Assembly: GCA_913055655.1 (NCBI GenBank)
Contig: CAJXKA010000003.1
Coordinates: 335,470 to 399,469, forward strand
DNA: 64,000 nt
Source: an uncultured Oceanospirillales bacterium
Lineage (GTDB): Bacteria > Pseudomonadota > Gammaproteobacteria > Xanthomonadales > SZUA-36
Direction: 5' to 3'
Part shown: positions 34,508 through 45,441 of the stretch, piece after piece
How positions within the stretch are numbered: the stretch's first letter is position 1
Layout of the letters: each line of letters opens with the position of its first letter
Notes under the pieces: generated by a model
Told to the model about the DNA's origin: nothing
Databases searched by the model: none
Seen by the model: only the letters and a program-made list of their open reading frames with translations
Program-made: the position numbers and the translations under genes

Positions 34508-35844
34508 TTACCGATACAGAAACTCGAGAAAATGGCGCCCAGCAGGTCGTCGGCCAGTACCTGGCCGGTGATTTCACCGAGGGCGTCCTGCGCCAGGCGC
34601 AGTTCCTCGGCCAGCGTTTCCGCGGAAACGTAATCGGCCAGCTGCACGCGCCCGGCGGCCAGGTGGACGGCCGCGCAGGACAGCGCTTCGAGGTGGCGGG
34701 TGCGGGCGGAAAACGTGCCTTCCGATGCGGTGCCCAGGCCGGCGGTGCTGGCCAGCAACCGCACCAGGCCGCCGACGCCGTCGTCCAGCCTGGCAGAAAG
34801 GGACACGCGGCGCTGGCTTTCCTCCACCGATACCGGCAACCCGGCCAGGTCGGCCTTGTTCAGGACCTCGATGACGGCGACACCCTCCGGGACTTCTGCA
34901 GCCAGCGCCCGCTGCGCGTCGATATCCCTGGTCGCGTCGATGACCAGCAGGACGATATCGGCCACTTCCAGGGCCGCCCGGGCGCGCCGGATGCCCTCCG
35001 CTTCCACCACGTCGGTGGATTCACGGATACCGGCGGTATCGGCGATGTGCACGGGCAAACCGTCCAGCGACAGGGTTTCACGCAGCACATCGCGCGTGGT
35101 GCCGGGGATATCGGTGACGATGGCGGCGTCGCGGCCGGCCAGGGCATTCAGCAGGCTGGACTTGCCGGCATTCGGCTGGCCGATGATGGCCACGGTCACG
35201 CCGTCCCGCAGCACCTGGCCGCGTTGCGCTGCCGCCAGGAGGTCGTTGAGGTCAGCGGCAAGCGCGTCAAGGCGGTCCAGCACATCGCTCTCGGCGATGA
35301 AGTCGATTTCCTCGTCCGGAAAATCCAGCGCCGCCTCGACAAAAACCCGTAGCTCGACCAGGCGGGCCACCAGTGCTTCGACCCGGTCCGAGAAGGCGCC
35401 TTCGAGTGAACGCTGCGCCGCCCGCGCCGCCGCCTCGCTGCCGGCCGCGACCAGGTCGGCGATGGCCTCGGCCTGGGCCAGGTCGAGCTTGTCGTTCAGG
35501 AACGCCCGTTCGGAAAATTCGCCCGGGCGGGCGGCGCGGGCGCCAAGCCCGGCCAGGCGGCGAGACAGCATCTGCTGGACCACGGGGCTGCCATGGCCCT
35601 GCAGTTCGACGACATCTTCACCGGTGAAGGACGCGGGGCCCTGGAAATACAGCGCGATACCTGAATCGATGACCTCGCCACTATCGTCGGTAAAGCGGCA
35701 GAAGGCGGCGCGGCGCGGCTCGAGCGCCTGACCGGTGACCTCGCGGCCCATCGCCAGCGCGCCGGGCCCCGACAGGCGAATCACCCCGACGCCACCGGCA
35801 CCCGGTGGCGTGGCGATGGCGAAGATGGTGTCGGTGTCGGCCAA
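34504..35844 (-). CDS. mnmE: tRNA modification GTPase MnmE
   Basis: With MnmG forms cmnm5U at tRNA wobble uridine. 446 residues; N-terminal formyl-THF-binding domain, G domain with GQPNAGKSSLLN near residue 220 and DIPGTTRD, and the invariant C-terminal FCIGK. Translation appears to start with TTG at 35844, directly abutting the yidC stop (TAGTTG); ADTDTIFAIATPPGAGGVGVIR then matches the family start. Coupled at its 3' end to the next membrane protein gene. mnmG is not in this window. Confidence 0.95.
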   Translation of the reverse strand: MADTDTIFAIATPPGAGGVGVIRLSGPGALAMGREVTGQALEPRRAAFCRFTDDSGEVIDSGIALYFQGPASFTGEDVVELQGHGSPVVQQMLSRRLAGLGARAARPGEFSERAFLNDKLDLAQAEAIADLVAAGSEAAARAAQRSLEGAFSDRVEALVARLVELRVFVEAALDFPDEEIDFIAESDVLDRLDALAADLNDLLAAAQRGQVLRDGVTVAIIGQPNAGKSSLLNALAGRDAAIVTDIPGTTRDVLRETLSLDGLPVHIADTAGIRESTDVVEAEGIRRARAALEVADIVLLVIDATRDIDAQRALAAEVPEGVAVIEVLNKADLAGLPVSVEESQRRVSLSARLDDGVGGLVRLLASTAGLGTASEGTFSARTRHLEALSCAAVHLAAGRVQLADYVSAETLAEELRLAQDALGEITGQVLADDLLGAIFSSFCIGK

Positions 35845-37575
35845 CTATTCCTTCGCGATCTTGCGGGTGATGTACCACTGCTGGGCCAGTGACAGCCCGG
35901 CGTTGGTCGCCCAGTACAGCACCAGGCCGGCCGGGAAGAAGGCGAACATCACCGAGAACACGATCGGCATGGCCTGCATCATCTTCTGCTGCATCGGGTC
36001 CATGCCCGCCATCGGCGTCAGGCGCTGGGTGGCGATCATGAAAATTGCGTTCAGGGCCGGCAGGATGAAGTAAGGGTCGCGCACCGACAGGTTATCGATC
36101 CAGAGGATGAACGGCGCCTGGCGCAGCTCAACGGATTCGATCAGCACCCAGTACAGGGCGATGAAGATGGGAATCTGCACCAGGATCGGCAGGCAGCCGC
36201 CCAGCGGATTGACCTTCTCCTCCTTGTACATCTTCATCATCGCCTGGCTCATGGCCTGGCGGTCGTCGCCGTAGCGTTCTTTCAGTTTTTCGATACGCGG
36301 TTGCAGCTTGCGCATGCGCGCCATGGAACGGTACTGCGCCTCGGTGAGCTTGAAGAACGCCAGCTTGATGAGGATGGTGAGGATGACAATCGCCCAGCCC
36401 CAGTTGCCGACGAAATCGTGAATTTTCTCCAGCAGCCAGAACAGCGGTGCGGAGATCACGGTAAAGATGCCGTAGTTGACCGTCAGGTCCAGGCCCGGTG
36501 CGATATCGGCCAGGTGATCCTGGATCTTGGGGCCAACATACAGGCGGCTGTCAAAACGGTGCGCTTCGCCGGGCGCCACGGTCACGCCGGGTGATACGGA
36601 ACGGGCGATGACACGGGGCGGGCCGCCCGGGCTGTAAGCCTGGGTGGAATACGCGTCGGCTTCGCCGGCCGGCGGAATCCATGCCGCGAAGAAGTAATGC
36701 TGGATCATCGCCAGCCAGCCGTCGGTCACGGTGCGCTGGTAAGGCTCGTCGGCGACGTCTTCGAAATCGATCTTCTCGAGCTTTTCATCCGGGCTGTAGA
36801 AACCGATGCCCTTGAAGCTGTATCGCTCGGGGTTGTTGAAACCCGAACCCTCGTCATCGCCGGGGATGGCGCGCTGCAGCTGCTCGTAGCGATTACCGGT
36901 CCAGGCCTGGCCGCCGCGGTTCTCCACCATGTGCGACACGCCGATCTCGTAACTGCCGCGCCGCAGGTAGAACGTCTTGGTGACGGTGATGCCGTCAGCG
37001 CCGGTCCAGGTCAGCGGAATACTCAGCTCATTGCCGGCATCGCCGTCGACGAGCGAGTACCGGTCCGACTCGACCTGGTAGCGTGACGTGTGATTCGGCG
37101 CATCCATGCGGCTGAGCAGCCCGGACTGGGCAATCTGGAACCCGGGCCAGTCCTGGGTCAGCAGGGCCACCTTGGTGTCCGGTGCATCCAGGTCGACCGG
37201 GTAATCGCGCAGCCGTGCCGTCACCAGCGTGCCGCCCACGGGGTCGATCTCCAGTTCCAGCACATCGGTGGTGACCGACACCAGGTCAGATGCGCTGACA
37301 ACTTCACCCGCCGCCGCCGGAACGGCGCCGGGCGCCTCCGGGACTGCGCTGGGTACGTCGTCGCCGCTTGCCACGGACTGCGGAACAGAAGCGGTGGTGG
37401 CTGCCGGAACGCCCGGAACATCTGCGGCCGCTTCGGCCGGGTCATCCTGCGTTGCCGCGGCGGTCGCGGGTGGCGTGCCTACCGGCTGCGGCCCATAGTC
37501 CTTTTGCCATTCCACCCAGAGCAGGTATCCAAGAAAAACGAGCGTGACGAGCAATACGGGGCGGAGGTTGGCCAT
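35845..37575 (-). CDS. yidC: membrane protein insertase YidC
   Basis: 576 residues: N-terminal signal-anchor helix, an Ala/Pro/Val-rich linker (about 35-90), the large periplasmic beta-sandwich domain, then the five-helix insertase core with the conserved hydrophilic-groove arginine region and KLTEAQYRSMARMRKLQPRI coiled hairpin. Inserts and folds inner-membrane proteins. 13 bp downstream of rnpA. No yidD gene is present between rnpA and yidC, unlike the common order. Confidence 0.96.
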   Translation of the reverse strand: MANLRPVLLVTLVFLGYLLWVEWQKDYGPQPVGTPPATAAATQDDPAEAAADVPGVPAATTASVPQSVASGDDVPSAVPEAPGAVPAAAGEVVSASDLVSVTTDVLELEIDPVGGTLVTARLRDYPVDLDAPDTKVALLTQDWPGFQIAQSGLLSRMDAPNHTSRYQVESDRYSLVDGDAGNELSIPLTWTGADGITVTKTFYLRRGSYEIGVSHMVENRGGQAWTGNRYEQLQRAIPGDDEGSGFNNPERYSFKGIGFYSPDEKLEKIDFEDVADEPYQRTVTDGWLAMIQHYFFAAWIPPAGEADAYSTQAYSPGGPPRVIARSVSPGVTVAPGEAHRFDSRLYVGPKIQDHLADIAPGLDLTVNYGIFTVISAPLFWLLEKIHDFVGNWGWAIVILTILIKLAFFKLTEAQYRSMARMRKLQPRIEKLKERYGDDRQAMSQAMMKMYKEEKVNPLGGCLPILVQIPIFIALYWVLIESVELRQAPFILWIDNLSVRDPYFILPALNAIFMIATQRLTPMAGMDPMQQKMMQAMPIVFSVMFAFFPAGLVLYWATNAGLSLAQQWYITRKIAKE

Positions 37576-37588
37576 GGGATGATCCGAT

Positions 37589-37969
37589 TTATCCTTCTTC
37601 GCCGGCCACGTGTGGGCCGGATTCCTTCAGTCGCCGCCACAAACGGGACAGCGATGCGTAGAGTTCCCGGTTGCATATGGAGGCGGCCTGGCGTTTGGGC
37701 AAGACTACGATGTCCATTGCGGCGAAACCATGACCGTCGGCGGCCCGGTGACGAAAGCTTTCGCGTATGACCCGTTTGAGCCGGTTCCGGCCCACGGCGG
37801 TCTTGCTCACCTTTTTGGACACCGCGAGGCCCAGGCGCGCGCTTCCACGCCCGTTCCCTCGAACGAGAATGCGAAAGCAGCGATCCTGGACCACATGCGG
37901 CCGGGCAAACACGTGGCCATATTCTGCGCCACGGGTCAGCCGGGAAGACTTACTGAAGGCCCCGGTCAT
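37589..37969 (-). CDS. rnpA: ribonuclease P protein component
   Basis: 126 residues; contains the RNR signature (KTAVGRNRLKRVIRESFRH) and the basic N-terminal strand that binds pre-tRNA leader. Cofactor of the RNase P RNA in tRNA 5' maturation. Sixty bp after rpmH and 13 bp before yidC, in the conserved origin-proximal operon. Confidence 0.96.
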   Translation of the reverse strand: MTGAFSKSSRLTRGAEYGHVFARPHVVQDRCFRILVRGNGRGSARLGLAVSKKVSKTAVGRNRLKRVIRESFRHRAADGHGFAAMDIVVLPKRQAASICNRELYASLSRLWRRLKESGPHVAGEEG

Positions 37970-38029
37970 GGGAAATGCCTGCCGGGACCAACGCCCGCGT
38001 CGACAACGCCGGCGCGGAAAACACGTCCG

Positions 38030-38164
38030 TCAGGCGGACAGGCGCTTGCGACCCTTGGACCGGCGCGCATTGATGATTGCGCGACCACCACGGGTCGCCA
38101 TGCGGGCGCGGAAACCATGCCGGCGGGCGCGCTTCAGGCGGCTGGGCTGGAATGTACGCTTCAT
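38030..38164 (-). CDS. rpmH: 50S ribosomal protein L34
   Basis: 44 residues, [18 protein letters not shown]..., extremely basic and the full length of L34. The ATG at 38164 is the family start; the longer open frame is the leader. Its own promoter lies at 38230-38258. Confidence 0.98.
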   Translation of the reverse strand: MKRTFQPSRLKRARRHGFRARMATRGGRAIINARRSKGRKRLSA

Positions 38165-38200
38165 GGTTGAATCCTCGACCTTGAAATATTGAAACAAAAA

Positions 38201-38214
38201 GCCGCTTAAGCGGC
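38201..38214 (-). promoter_or_regulatory. terminator-like hairpin in the rpmH leader
   Basis: On the minus strand GCCGC-TTAA-GCGGC followed at once by TTTTT, about 10 nt after the predicted transcription start and 37 nt before rpmH. It has the form of a short intrinsic terminator or attenuator inside the leader. Confidence 0.5.
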
Positions 38215-38229
38215 CGACACAAGAGGACA

Positions 38230-38258
38230 ATTGTAGCCTGCCCGGGCGCTTGGGACAA
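38230..38258 (-). promoter_or_regulatory. sigma-70 promoter of rpmH
   Basis: On the minus strand TTGTCC (38258-38253), a 17-bp spacer, TACAAT (38235-38230). Start expected near 38223. Distance and hexamers are close to consensus, in keeping with a ribosomal gene. Confidence 0.75.
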
Positions 38259-38315
38259 GACACCTGGTGGTGTTGTGTTCAAACGCGACAGGATGACCGT
38301 TTCCGAGTAGTCAAG

Positions 38316-38324
38316 TTATCCACA
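38316..38324 (+). other. DnaA box (TTATCCACA) upstream of dnaA
   Basis: Exact consensus DnaA box in the 361-bp gap between rpmH and dnaA. It could serve origin function or DnaA autoregulation. The remainder of this gap (38165-38525) holds the rpmH promoter and leader and the dnaA leader; no further exact box was seen. Confidence 0.75.
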
Positions 38325-38525
38325 GAGGGGTATGCTTGTCCGGCGTCACCATTCTTGCCGCTCTTCAAGCGGACGCGCCCCCCCGGACCCGCAGGGCCGT
38401 CGGGTACCCAGGCTGCGCACCGCTTCAGGGCGCTTTTGCGCCCGAATCGGCCGACGCCATACAAAAAAGGGACCTTCCGGCGCACCGGAAGGCGACGAAA
38501 AAATCGGACAGAACATTCAAAGGGT

Positions 38526-39836
38526 ATGTCACAAACCATCTGGCAACGCTGCCTCCAGCACCTGGAACGGGAACTGCCCGCGGACGACATCAACACATGG
38601 ATTCGGCCCCTGCAGGCCGTCAGCGATCGCAGCCAGACCCGGCTGCTCGCGCCCAACGCCTACGTTCGCGACCACATTTCGCTGCATTACCTGGAACGCA
38701 TTCGCGACATCTTCGAACACCTCGGTGAATCCCGCGAATCCGCCGTCATCGAGATCGGTCTGCCCGGCCGCAAGGCTGAGCCTGAATCAGCACCGGCCCG
38801 GGCGCGCCCCACGGTTCGCTCGAACCTGGATAACCGCTATCACTTCGAGAATTTCGTTCGCGGCAAATCGAACGAACTGGGCTTCGCGGCCGCGCAACAG
38901 GTGGCCCAGAAACCGGGCAGTGCTTACAACCCATTGCTGCTCTACGGGGGCACGGGCCTGGGTAAGACCCACCTCCTGCACGCGGCGGGCAACCTGATTC
39001 GCGAACAGAATCCGGACGCGAAGGTCCTGTACCTGCACTCGGAACGTTTCGTCAGTGAAATGATCCAGTCGCTGCGACAGGGGTCGATCGACGAGTTCAA
39101 GAACCACTACCGCTCAGCCGATGCGCTGCTGATCGACGATATCCAGTTTTTCGCCGGCAAGGAACGTACGCAGGAGGAGTTCTTCCATACGTTCAATGCG
39201 CTGCTGGAAAGCAAGCAGCAGATCATCCTGACCTGCGACCGGTACCCGAAAGAAGTCCAGGGGCTGGAGAACCGGCTGCGGTCACGGTTTGGCTGGGGCC
39301 TGACGGTGGCCATCGAACCGCCGGACTTTGAAACCCGCGCGGCGATCTTGCTGAACAAGGCGCAGGAGCGCGGCATCCAGCTGGACGAAGCCATTGCCGC
39401 ATTGATCGCGAGGCGGATGCGTTCGAATGTGCGCGACCTTGAAGGCGCACTGAACACGCTGATCGCCAATTCCCGCTTTACAGGGCGCAAGATCACTGAA
39501 GCCTTCACCCGCGAGGTGCTGCGCGACCTGCTGACGGTCCACGAACGCCTGATCACCATCGAGAACATCCAGAAGACCGTCAGCGAATACTACAAGTTGC
39601 GTGTGGCGGACATGATGTCCCGGAAACGCACCCGCGCCATCGCTCGCCCACGGCAGATGGCCATGGCGTTGTCGAAGGAACTGACCCAGCACAGCCTGCC
39701 GGAAATTGGGGATGCGTTTGGCGGCCGCGACCATACCACCGTGCTCCACGCCTGTCGTAAAATCGAGGAATTGTGTGAAACCGAGGGCCGTATCCGGGAG
39801 GATCGGGCACGGCTGTTGCGGACGTTGACCACCTGA
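38526..39836 (+). CDS. dnaA: chromosomal replication initiator DnaA
   Basis: 436 residues from the ATG at 38526 ([14 protein letters not shown]), the family start; the frame is open to 38250 but without similarity. Domain I at 1-80, AAA+ domain with [12 protein letters not shown] near residue 140 and LLIDDIQFF, and domain IV with the DnaA-box recognition segment [12 protein letters not shown]. The AGGG before the ATG is only one base away, an unusually tight spacing, so translation may be inefficient or regulated. Confidence 0.98.
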   Translation: MSQTIWQRCLQHLERELPADDINTWIRPLQAVSDRSQTRLLAPNAYVRDHISLHYLERIRDIFEHLGESRESAVIEIGLPGRKAEPESAPARARPTVRSNLDNRYHFENFVRGKSNELGFAAAQQVAQKPGSAYNPLLLYGGTGLGKTHLLHAAGNLIREQNPDAKVLYLHSERFVSEMIQSLRQGSIDEFKNHYRSADALLIDDIQFFAGKERTQEEFFHTFNALLESKQQIILTCDRYPKEVQGLENRLRSRFGWGLTVAIEPPDFETRAAILLNKAQERGIQLDEAIAALIARRMRSNVRDLEGALNTLIANSRFTGRKITEAFTREVLRDLLTVHERLITIENIQKTVSEYYKLRVADMMSRKRTRAIARPRQMAMALSKELTQHSLPEIGDAFGGRDHTTVLHACRKIEELCETEGRIREDRARLLRTLTT

Positions 39837-39839
39837 CCG

Positions 39840-40083
39840 GCGGGCCTGTGGGTGATTTGGCGCACAACCGGGTTGAAAGGCTGTGTATAAGTACGGGATG
39901 AAATGCAGGGCGTGAGTAACGCACAGTTTATGCACAGGATTACAGCCCGTATGCGCACAGTTTTGCCGAGCGTAAACATTTGATATATATGGAAAAATAA
40001 GGGTTATTTGTGTATCCACAGCCCTTATTACTATTACTTGATTATTTAAAACATTTAAAACAATCAGCATCTAGGGACCGGAC
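39840..40083. other. putative origin of replication (dnaA-dnaN intergenic)
   Basis: Contains TGTGTATAA (39882-39890, inverted TTATACACA), TTATGCACA (39928-39936) and GTATCCACA (40012-40020, one mismatch). The last box lies in the loop of an inverted repeat, AATAAGGG (39996-40003) with CCCTTATT (40022-40029). The 3' half is very AT-rich compared with the genome (39975-40070), a likely unwinding element. Together with the rpmH-dnaA-dnaN context this is the probable oriC. Confidence 0.7.
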
Positions 40084-41184
40084 ATGAAGTTCAAAATCCA
40101 GCGCGAAGTATTTCTTCAACCCCTGATCCAGGTGGTCGGTGTCGTCGAACGGCGCCAGACGTTACCCGTGCTGGCCAATTTCCTGTTGGTTGCCAGGGAT
40201 GGGTCGGTTTCCGTGACCGGTACCGACATGGAGGTCGAGCTGGTCAGTTCGGTTTCCGCCGATATCGAGACAGAGGGCGAGATTACCGTCCCGGCCCGAA
40301 AGCTCGTGGATATCGTCAAGGCCCTGCCCGATGGCGCGACCATCTCACTGGCCGTTTCGGACGATCGCGCGACGCTGCAGGCCGGTCGCAGCCGTTTCAT
40401 TCTTTCGACCCTGCCGGCGGCGGACTTTCCCGCGACCGACGAGGTGGCGACGGTCCAGGATGTCACGTTGCCGGAAAAGGAACTCAAGACCCTGCTGGAT
40501 CGCACGGCGTTCGCCATGGCCAACCAGGATGTCCGTTACTACCTGAACGGTTTGCTGCTGGACTTCAAGGGCGGCCGGATGCGCACGGTGGCGACCGATG
40601 GTCACCGCCTGGCCGTGTGCGACTACGATGGTGACGTCGGCGTGGAAGCCGATCGCCAGTTGATCGTGCCGCGCAAGGGCGTACTGGAACTGGCCCGTAT
40701 GCTGAGCGACGACAGCAATGACGTCGTGCTGTCCCTGGGCCGCAACCATGTGCGCCTGGTGAACGGCAACACGCGCTTCACCTCAAAGCTCATCGACGGT
40801 CGTTTCCCCGACTACGAAATGGTCATTCCCGCGGGCGCCGACAAGCAGATCCGTGTCGATCGCGGCACGTTCATGCAGGCCCTGCAGCGCGCCGCCATCC
40901 TGTCCAACGAGAAATATCGTGGCGTTCGCATCGAGGCGTCAGATGGTTCCGTCAAGATCCTGGCGCACAACCCGCAGCACGAGGAGGCGGTCGAGGTGAT
41001 CGAGGCGGAAATGAACTTCGATTCGCTGGCGGTTGGCTTCAATGTGAACTACCTGCTGGATGCCCTGACGGCGCTGACTTCCGAAGAGGTGTCGATGGAG
41101 TTAAAGGATGCGAACAGCAGTTGCCTGGTGGCCGCACCGGAATCCGACCTGAACCGGCATGTCGTGATGCCGTTGAAACTCTGA
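40084..41184 (+). CDS. dnaN: DNA polymerase III beta sliding clamp
   Basis: 366 residues; MKFKIQREVFLQPLIQVVGVVERRQTLPVL start and PMKL-type end (HVVMPLKL) are characteristic. Three similar clamp domains span the protein. Forms the processivity ring. Separated from dnaA by the origin region and from recF by 53 bp. Confidence 0.98.
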   Translation: MKFKIQREVFLQPLIQVVGVVERRQTLPVLANFLLVARDGSVSVTGTDMEVELVSSVSADIETEGEITVPARKLVDIVKALPDGATISLAVSDDRATLQAGRSRFILSTLPAADFPATDEVATVQDVTLPEKELKTLLDRTAFAMANQDVRYYLNGLLLDFKGGRMRTVATDGHRLAVCDYDGDVGVEADRQLIVPRKGVLELARMLSDDSNDVVLSLGRNHVRLVNGNTRFTSKLIDGRFPDYEMVIPAGADKQIRVDRGTFMQALQRAAILSNEKYRGVRIEASDGSVKILAHNPQHEEAVEVIEAEMNFDSLAVGFNVNYLLDALTALTSEEVSMELKDANSSCLVAAPESDLNRHVVMPLKL

Positions 41185-41237
41185 TCAAGGGTATCGGCGC
41201 ATAAGGCGTTGACCGAGATTGCGTCAATCGCCTCAAA

Positions 41238-42311
41238 GTGCGTATAAATTCACTTAAAATCAATAACCTCAGGGTTATTGAGTCAGCGAAAATTGAACCC
41301 GGGCCGGCCCTGAACCTCTTCCAGGGCCATAACGGTGCGGGTAAAACGACGATTCTGGAAGCGCTGGCGATTCTTTCACGGGGCAGGAGTTTTCGTTCCG
41401 GCCAGGTCAGTGCGCAGATCGGTCCCCATGGTGACACGTATACCCTGCTCTGTGATATCGAGTCGGATTCAAAGCAGGCGCATCGCATGGGGATTGAACG
41501 ATCACGTTCGGCGTGGAAAGCCCGGCGTGACGGACAGGATGTCGGCCAGCTGACAGAGCTTTCCGAGCGCTTACCCGTTGTCTCAATGCACCCGGAAAAC
41601 TACAGCCTGGTCAGTGGGCCGCCAGAGGCGCGTCGTCGCTACCTGGATTGGGGCGTGTTTCACGTGAAACAGGGGTTCCTGGAAGACTGGCGGCGTTATT
41701 CACGAGCGCTTGAGCAAAGAAACGCCGCACTCCGCCAGGGTGCCCCGATGCGGGTCATTGACAGCATGACACCGATGCTAGCGAGCCTTGCTTCAAAGAT
41801 TGACGAGGCGCGCGGTGCAGAAACATCTCAGCTGTCCAGTCGTTTAGAGATGTTGTTGCCCAGGCTAAGTGATTCCATTCCCGCCGTACGGGTTGATTAC
41901 CAGGCCGGGTGGCCCGGGGAATCCTTTGAAAACGCCCTGTCAGAGCGGCTGGACCTGGATCGTGATCGGGGCTGGACGTCGGTCGGCCCGCAACGGGCGG
42001 AGCTCGTGTTCAGGTCTGATGGCAAGCTGGCACGGGATATATTTTCTCGTGGTGAACAGAAACTGTTGTATGTCGCGCTCAACCTGGCCCAGGCCGAGCG
42101 GATGGCGGAATCCGGACAGCGCCCTGTCCTGTTGATTGATGATCTCGCGTCCGAGTTCGATGGTGAACACCTGGAACGGGTCGTGGAACGATGCCTGTCA
42201 TTTTCGTTCCAGACCTGGGTGACGGGCACGGATACCACGACATTCGCGCGTCGCCAGGCCGGGGACGCCAGGATGTTCCACGTGAAACACGGTGAAGTAA
42301 CGGCAGCCTGA
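41238..42311 (+). CDS. recF: DNA replication/repair ATPase RecF
   Basis: 357 residues from a GTG start; residues follow as RINSLKINNLRVIESAKIE. Walker A FQGHNGAGKTTILEA near residue 30, signature and Walker B (FSRGEQKLLYVALNLAQAE; PVLLIDDLASEFD). Loads RecA at gaps with RecO and RecR. The gene carries two exact parS sites within its coding sequence (41656-41671 and 42274-42289), which constrains codons there. Confidence 0.96.
   Translation: MRINSLKINNLRVIESAKIEPGPALNLFQGHNGAGKTTILEALAILSRGRSFRSGQVSAQIGPHGDTYTLLCDIESDSKQAHRMGIERSRSAWKARRDGQDVGQLTELSERLPVVSMHPENYSLVSGPPEARRRYLDWGVFHVKQGFLEDWRRYSRALEQRNAALRQGAPMRVIDSMTPMLASLASKIDEARGAETSQLSSRLEMLLPRLSDSIPAVRVDYQAGWPGESFENALSERLDLDRDRGWTSVGPQRAELVFRSDGKLARDIFSRGEQKLLYVALNLAQAERMAESGQRPVLLIDDLASEFDGEHLERVVERCLSFSFQTWVTGTDTTTFARRQAGDARMFHVKHGEVTAA
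41656..41671. other. parS site 1 (in recF)
   Basis: TGTTTCACGTGAAACA, the exact 16-bp ParB-binding palindrome, inside recF (encoding VFHVKQ). Confidence 0.93.
42274..42289. other. parS site 2 (end of recF)
   Basis: TGTTCCACGTGAAACA, matches the parS consensus TGTTNCACGTGAAACA exactly; lies in the last codons of recF. Confidence 0.92.
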
Positions 42312-42328
42312 CGGCTGCCAATACCTGA

Positions 42329-42344
42329 AGTTACACGTGAAACG
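42329..42344. other. parS site 3, variant
   Basis: AGTTACACGTGAAACG: the inner 14 bp match the consensus and both outer bases differ. In the recF-gyrB gap, 40 bp from site 2. Confidence 0.65.
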
Positions 42345-42399
42345 CCGGTTTGCGGCGGGCCTTAAGCTGTTTGAAAATCAGTCTTTTGGACCCCATTAA

Positions 42400-42408
42400 T
42401 GATACAAT
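42400..42408 (+). promoter_or_regulatory. extended -10 promoter of gyrB
   Basis: TGATACAAT, a TGn-extended -10 without a clear -35, about 110 bp before gyrB. parS site 4 would lie within the leader. Confidence 0.45.
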
Positions 42409-42464
42409 GGCGCAAACAATCAGGGTGCGCCCACAGCACTGATTATCTCCCCCCGGATTCATCG

Positions 42465-42480
42465 TGTTTCACGTGAAACA
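42465..42480. other. parS site 4 (upstream of gyrB)
   Basis: TGTTTCACGTGAAACA, exact consensus; the palindrome extends to 20 bp (42463-42482). 37 bp before the gyrB start. Confidence 0.95.
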
Positions 42481-42517
42481 CGCCGTATTCCGGCGCCAGC
42501 GCAGGACGAAAGGCTGA

Positions 42518-44911
<2,394 letters not shown>

Positions 44912-44942
44912 CCACCGCGGGCCAGCCAGCCCCCCGGGGGGG

Positions 44943-45422
44943 TCAGTCCAGCTCGGCGACCAGCGCCGCCAGTTTCTCGACGGCGCGATCCAGTTCGGTG
45001 GTTTCGGGCGCTTCCTGTGTCCGGATCCCCAGGCTCTCCGCGGCTTTCAGGAATGGCGCACTGTTGCTGATCAGCATGGTATTCGCCGGTTTGACGCTGA
45101 ATCGACGCATGATGTCCTCCAGCGCACCCCGGCGGTTACGATCCTGCGTGAACAGTGACCGCGGGACGTAATAGACACCGTCCAGGTCGCCTCCGCACTC
45201 CTGTATCGCCGCCTGCAGGCGCGATTGCGCCGTCAGGACGTTATCGACATTTCCGCGGGTCGGGAACCACTTGTCCGGCTCGGGCGCCGTCAGGAGCAGG
45301 TGGTGGCCTTTGCGTGTCAGGTTGGCCAGGGCACGAAACAGGCTTGCACTGGCCTTCGAATCTTCGGCGCTCAGCAATACATCCCGGCTGAGGATTAACA
45401 GCGGATAGCCGGGTCTGCCCAT
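44943..45422 (-). CDS. GmhB-like HAD-family protein lacking catalytic residues
   Basis: 159 residues. Overall pattern and position before glyS recall D-glycero-beta-D-manno-heptose-1,7-bisphosphate 7-phosphatase (GmhB), which sits near gyrB/glyS in Pseudomonas. However, the nucleophile motif DRDG reads SRDV (Ser12 in place of Asp, LLILSRDVLL), the zinc-binding Cys/His cluster and CRKP segment are absent, and the metal motif VGDS reads ISNS (NTMLISNSAPFLKAAESLG). The fold seems retained and the frame is intact, so this is probably a non-catalytic protein rather than a pseudogene. 19 bp before glyS in transcription order it lies downstream of glyS, cotranscribed. Confidence 0.6.
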   Translation of the reverse strand: MGRPGYPLLILSRDVLLSAEDSKASASLFRALANLTRKGHHLLLTAPEPDKWFPTRGNVDNVLTAQSRLQAAIQECGGDLDGVYYVPRSLFTQDRNRRGALEDIMRRFSVKPANTMLISNSAPFLKAAESLGIRTQEAPETTELDRAVEKLAALVAELD

Positions 45423-45441
45423 CCCTGACCTCCGCGGACCC

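Noticed and set aside
44925..44942. C6G7 palindrome between gyrB and the GmhB-like gene as a terminator
   Set aside because: The run has no loop and no T tract on either strand; it could impede polymerase but does not have terminator form.
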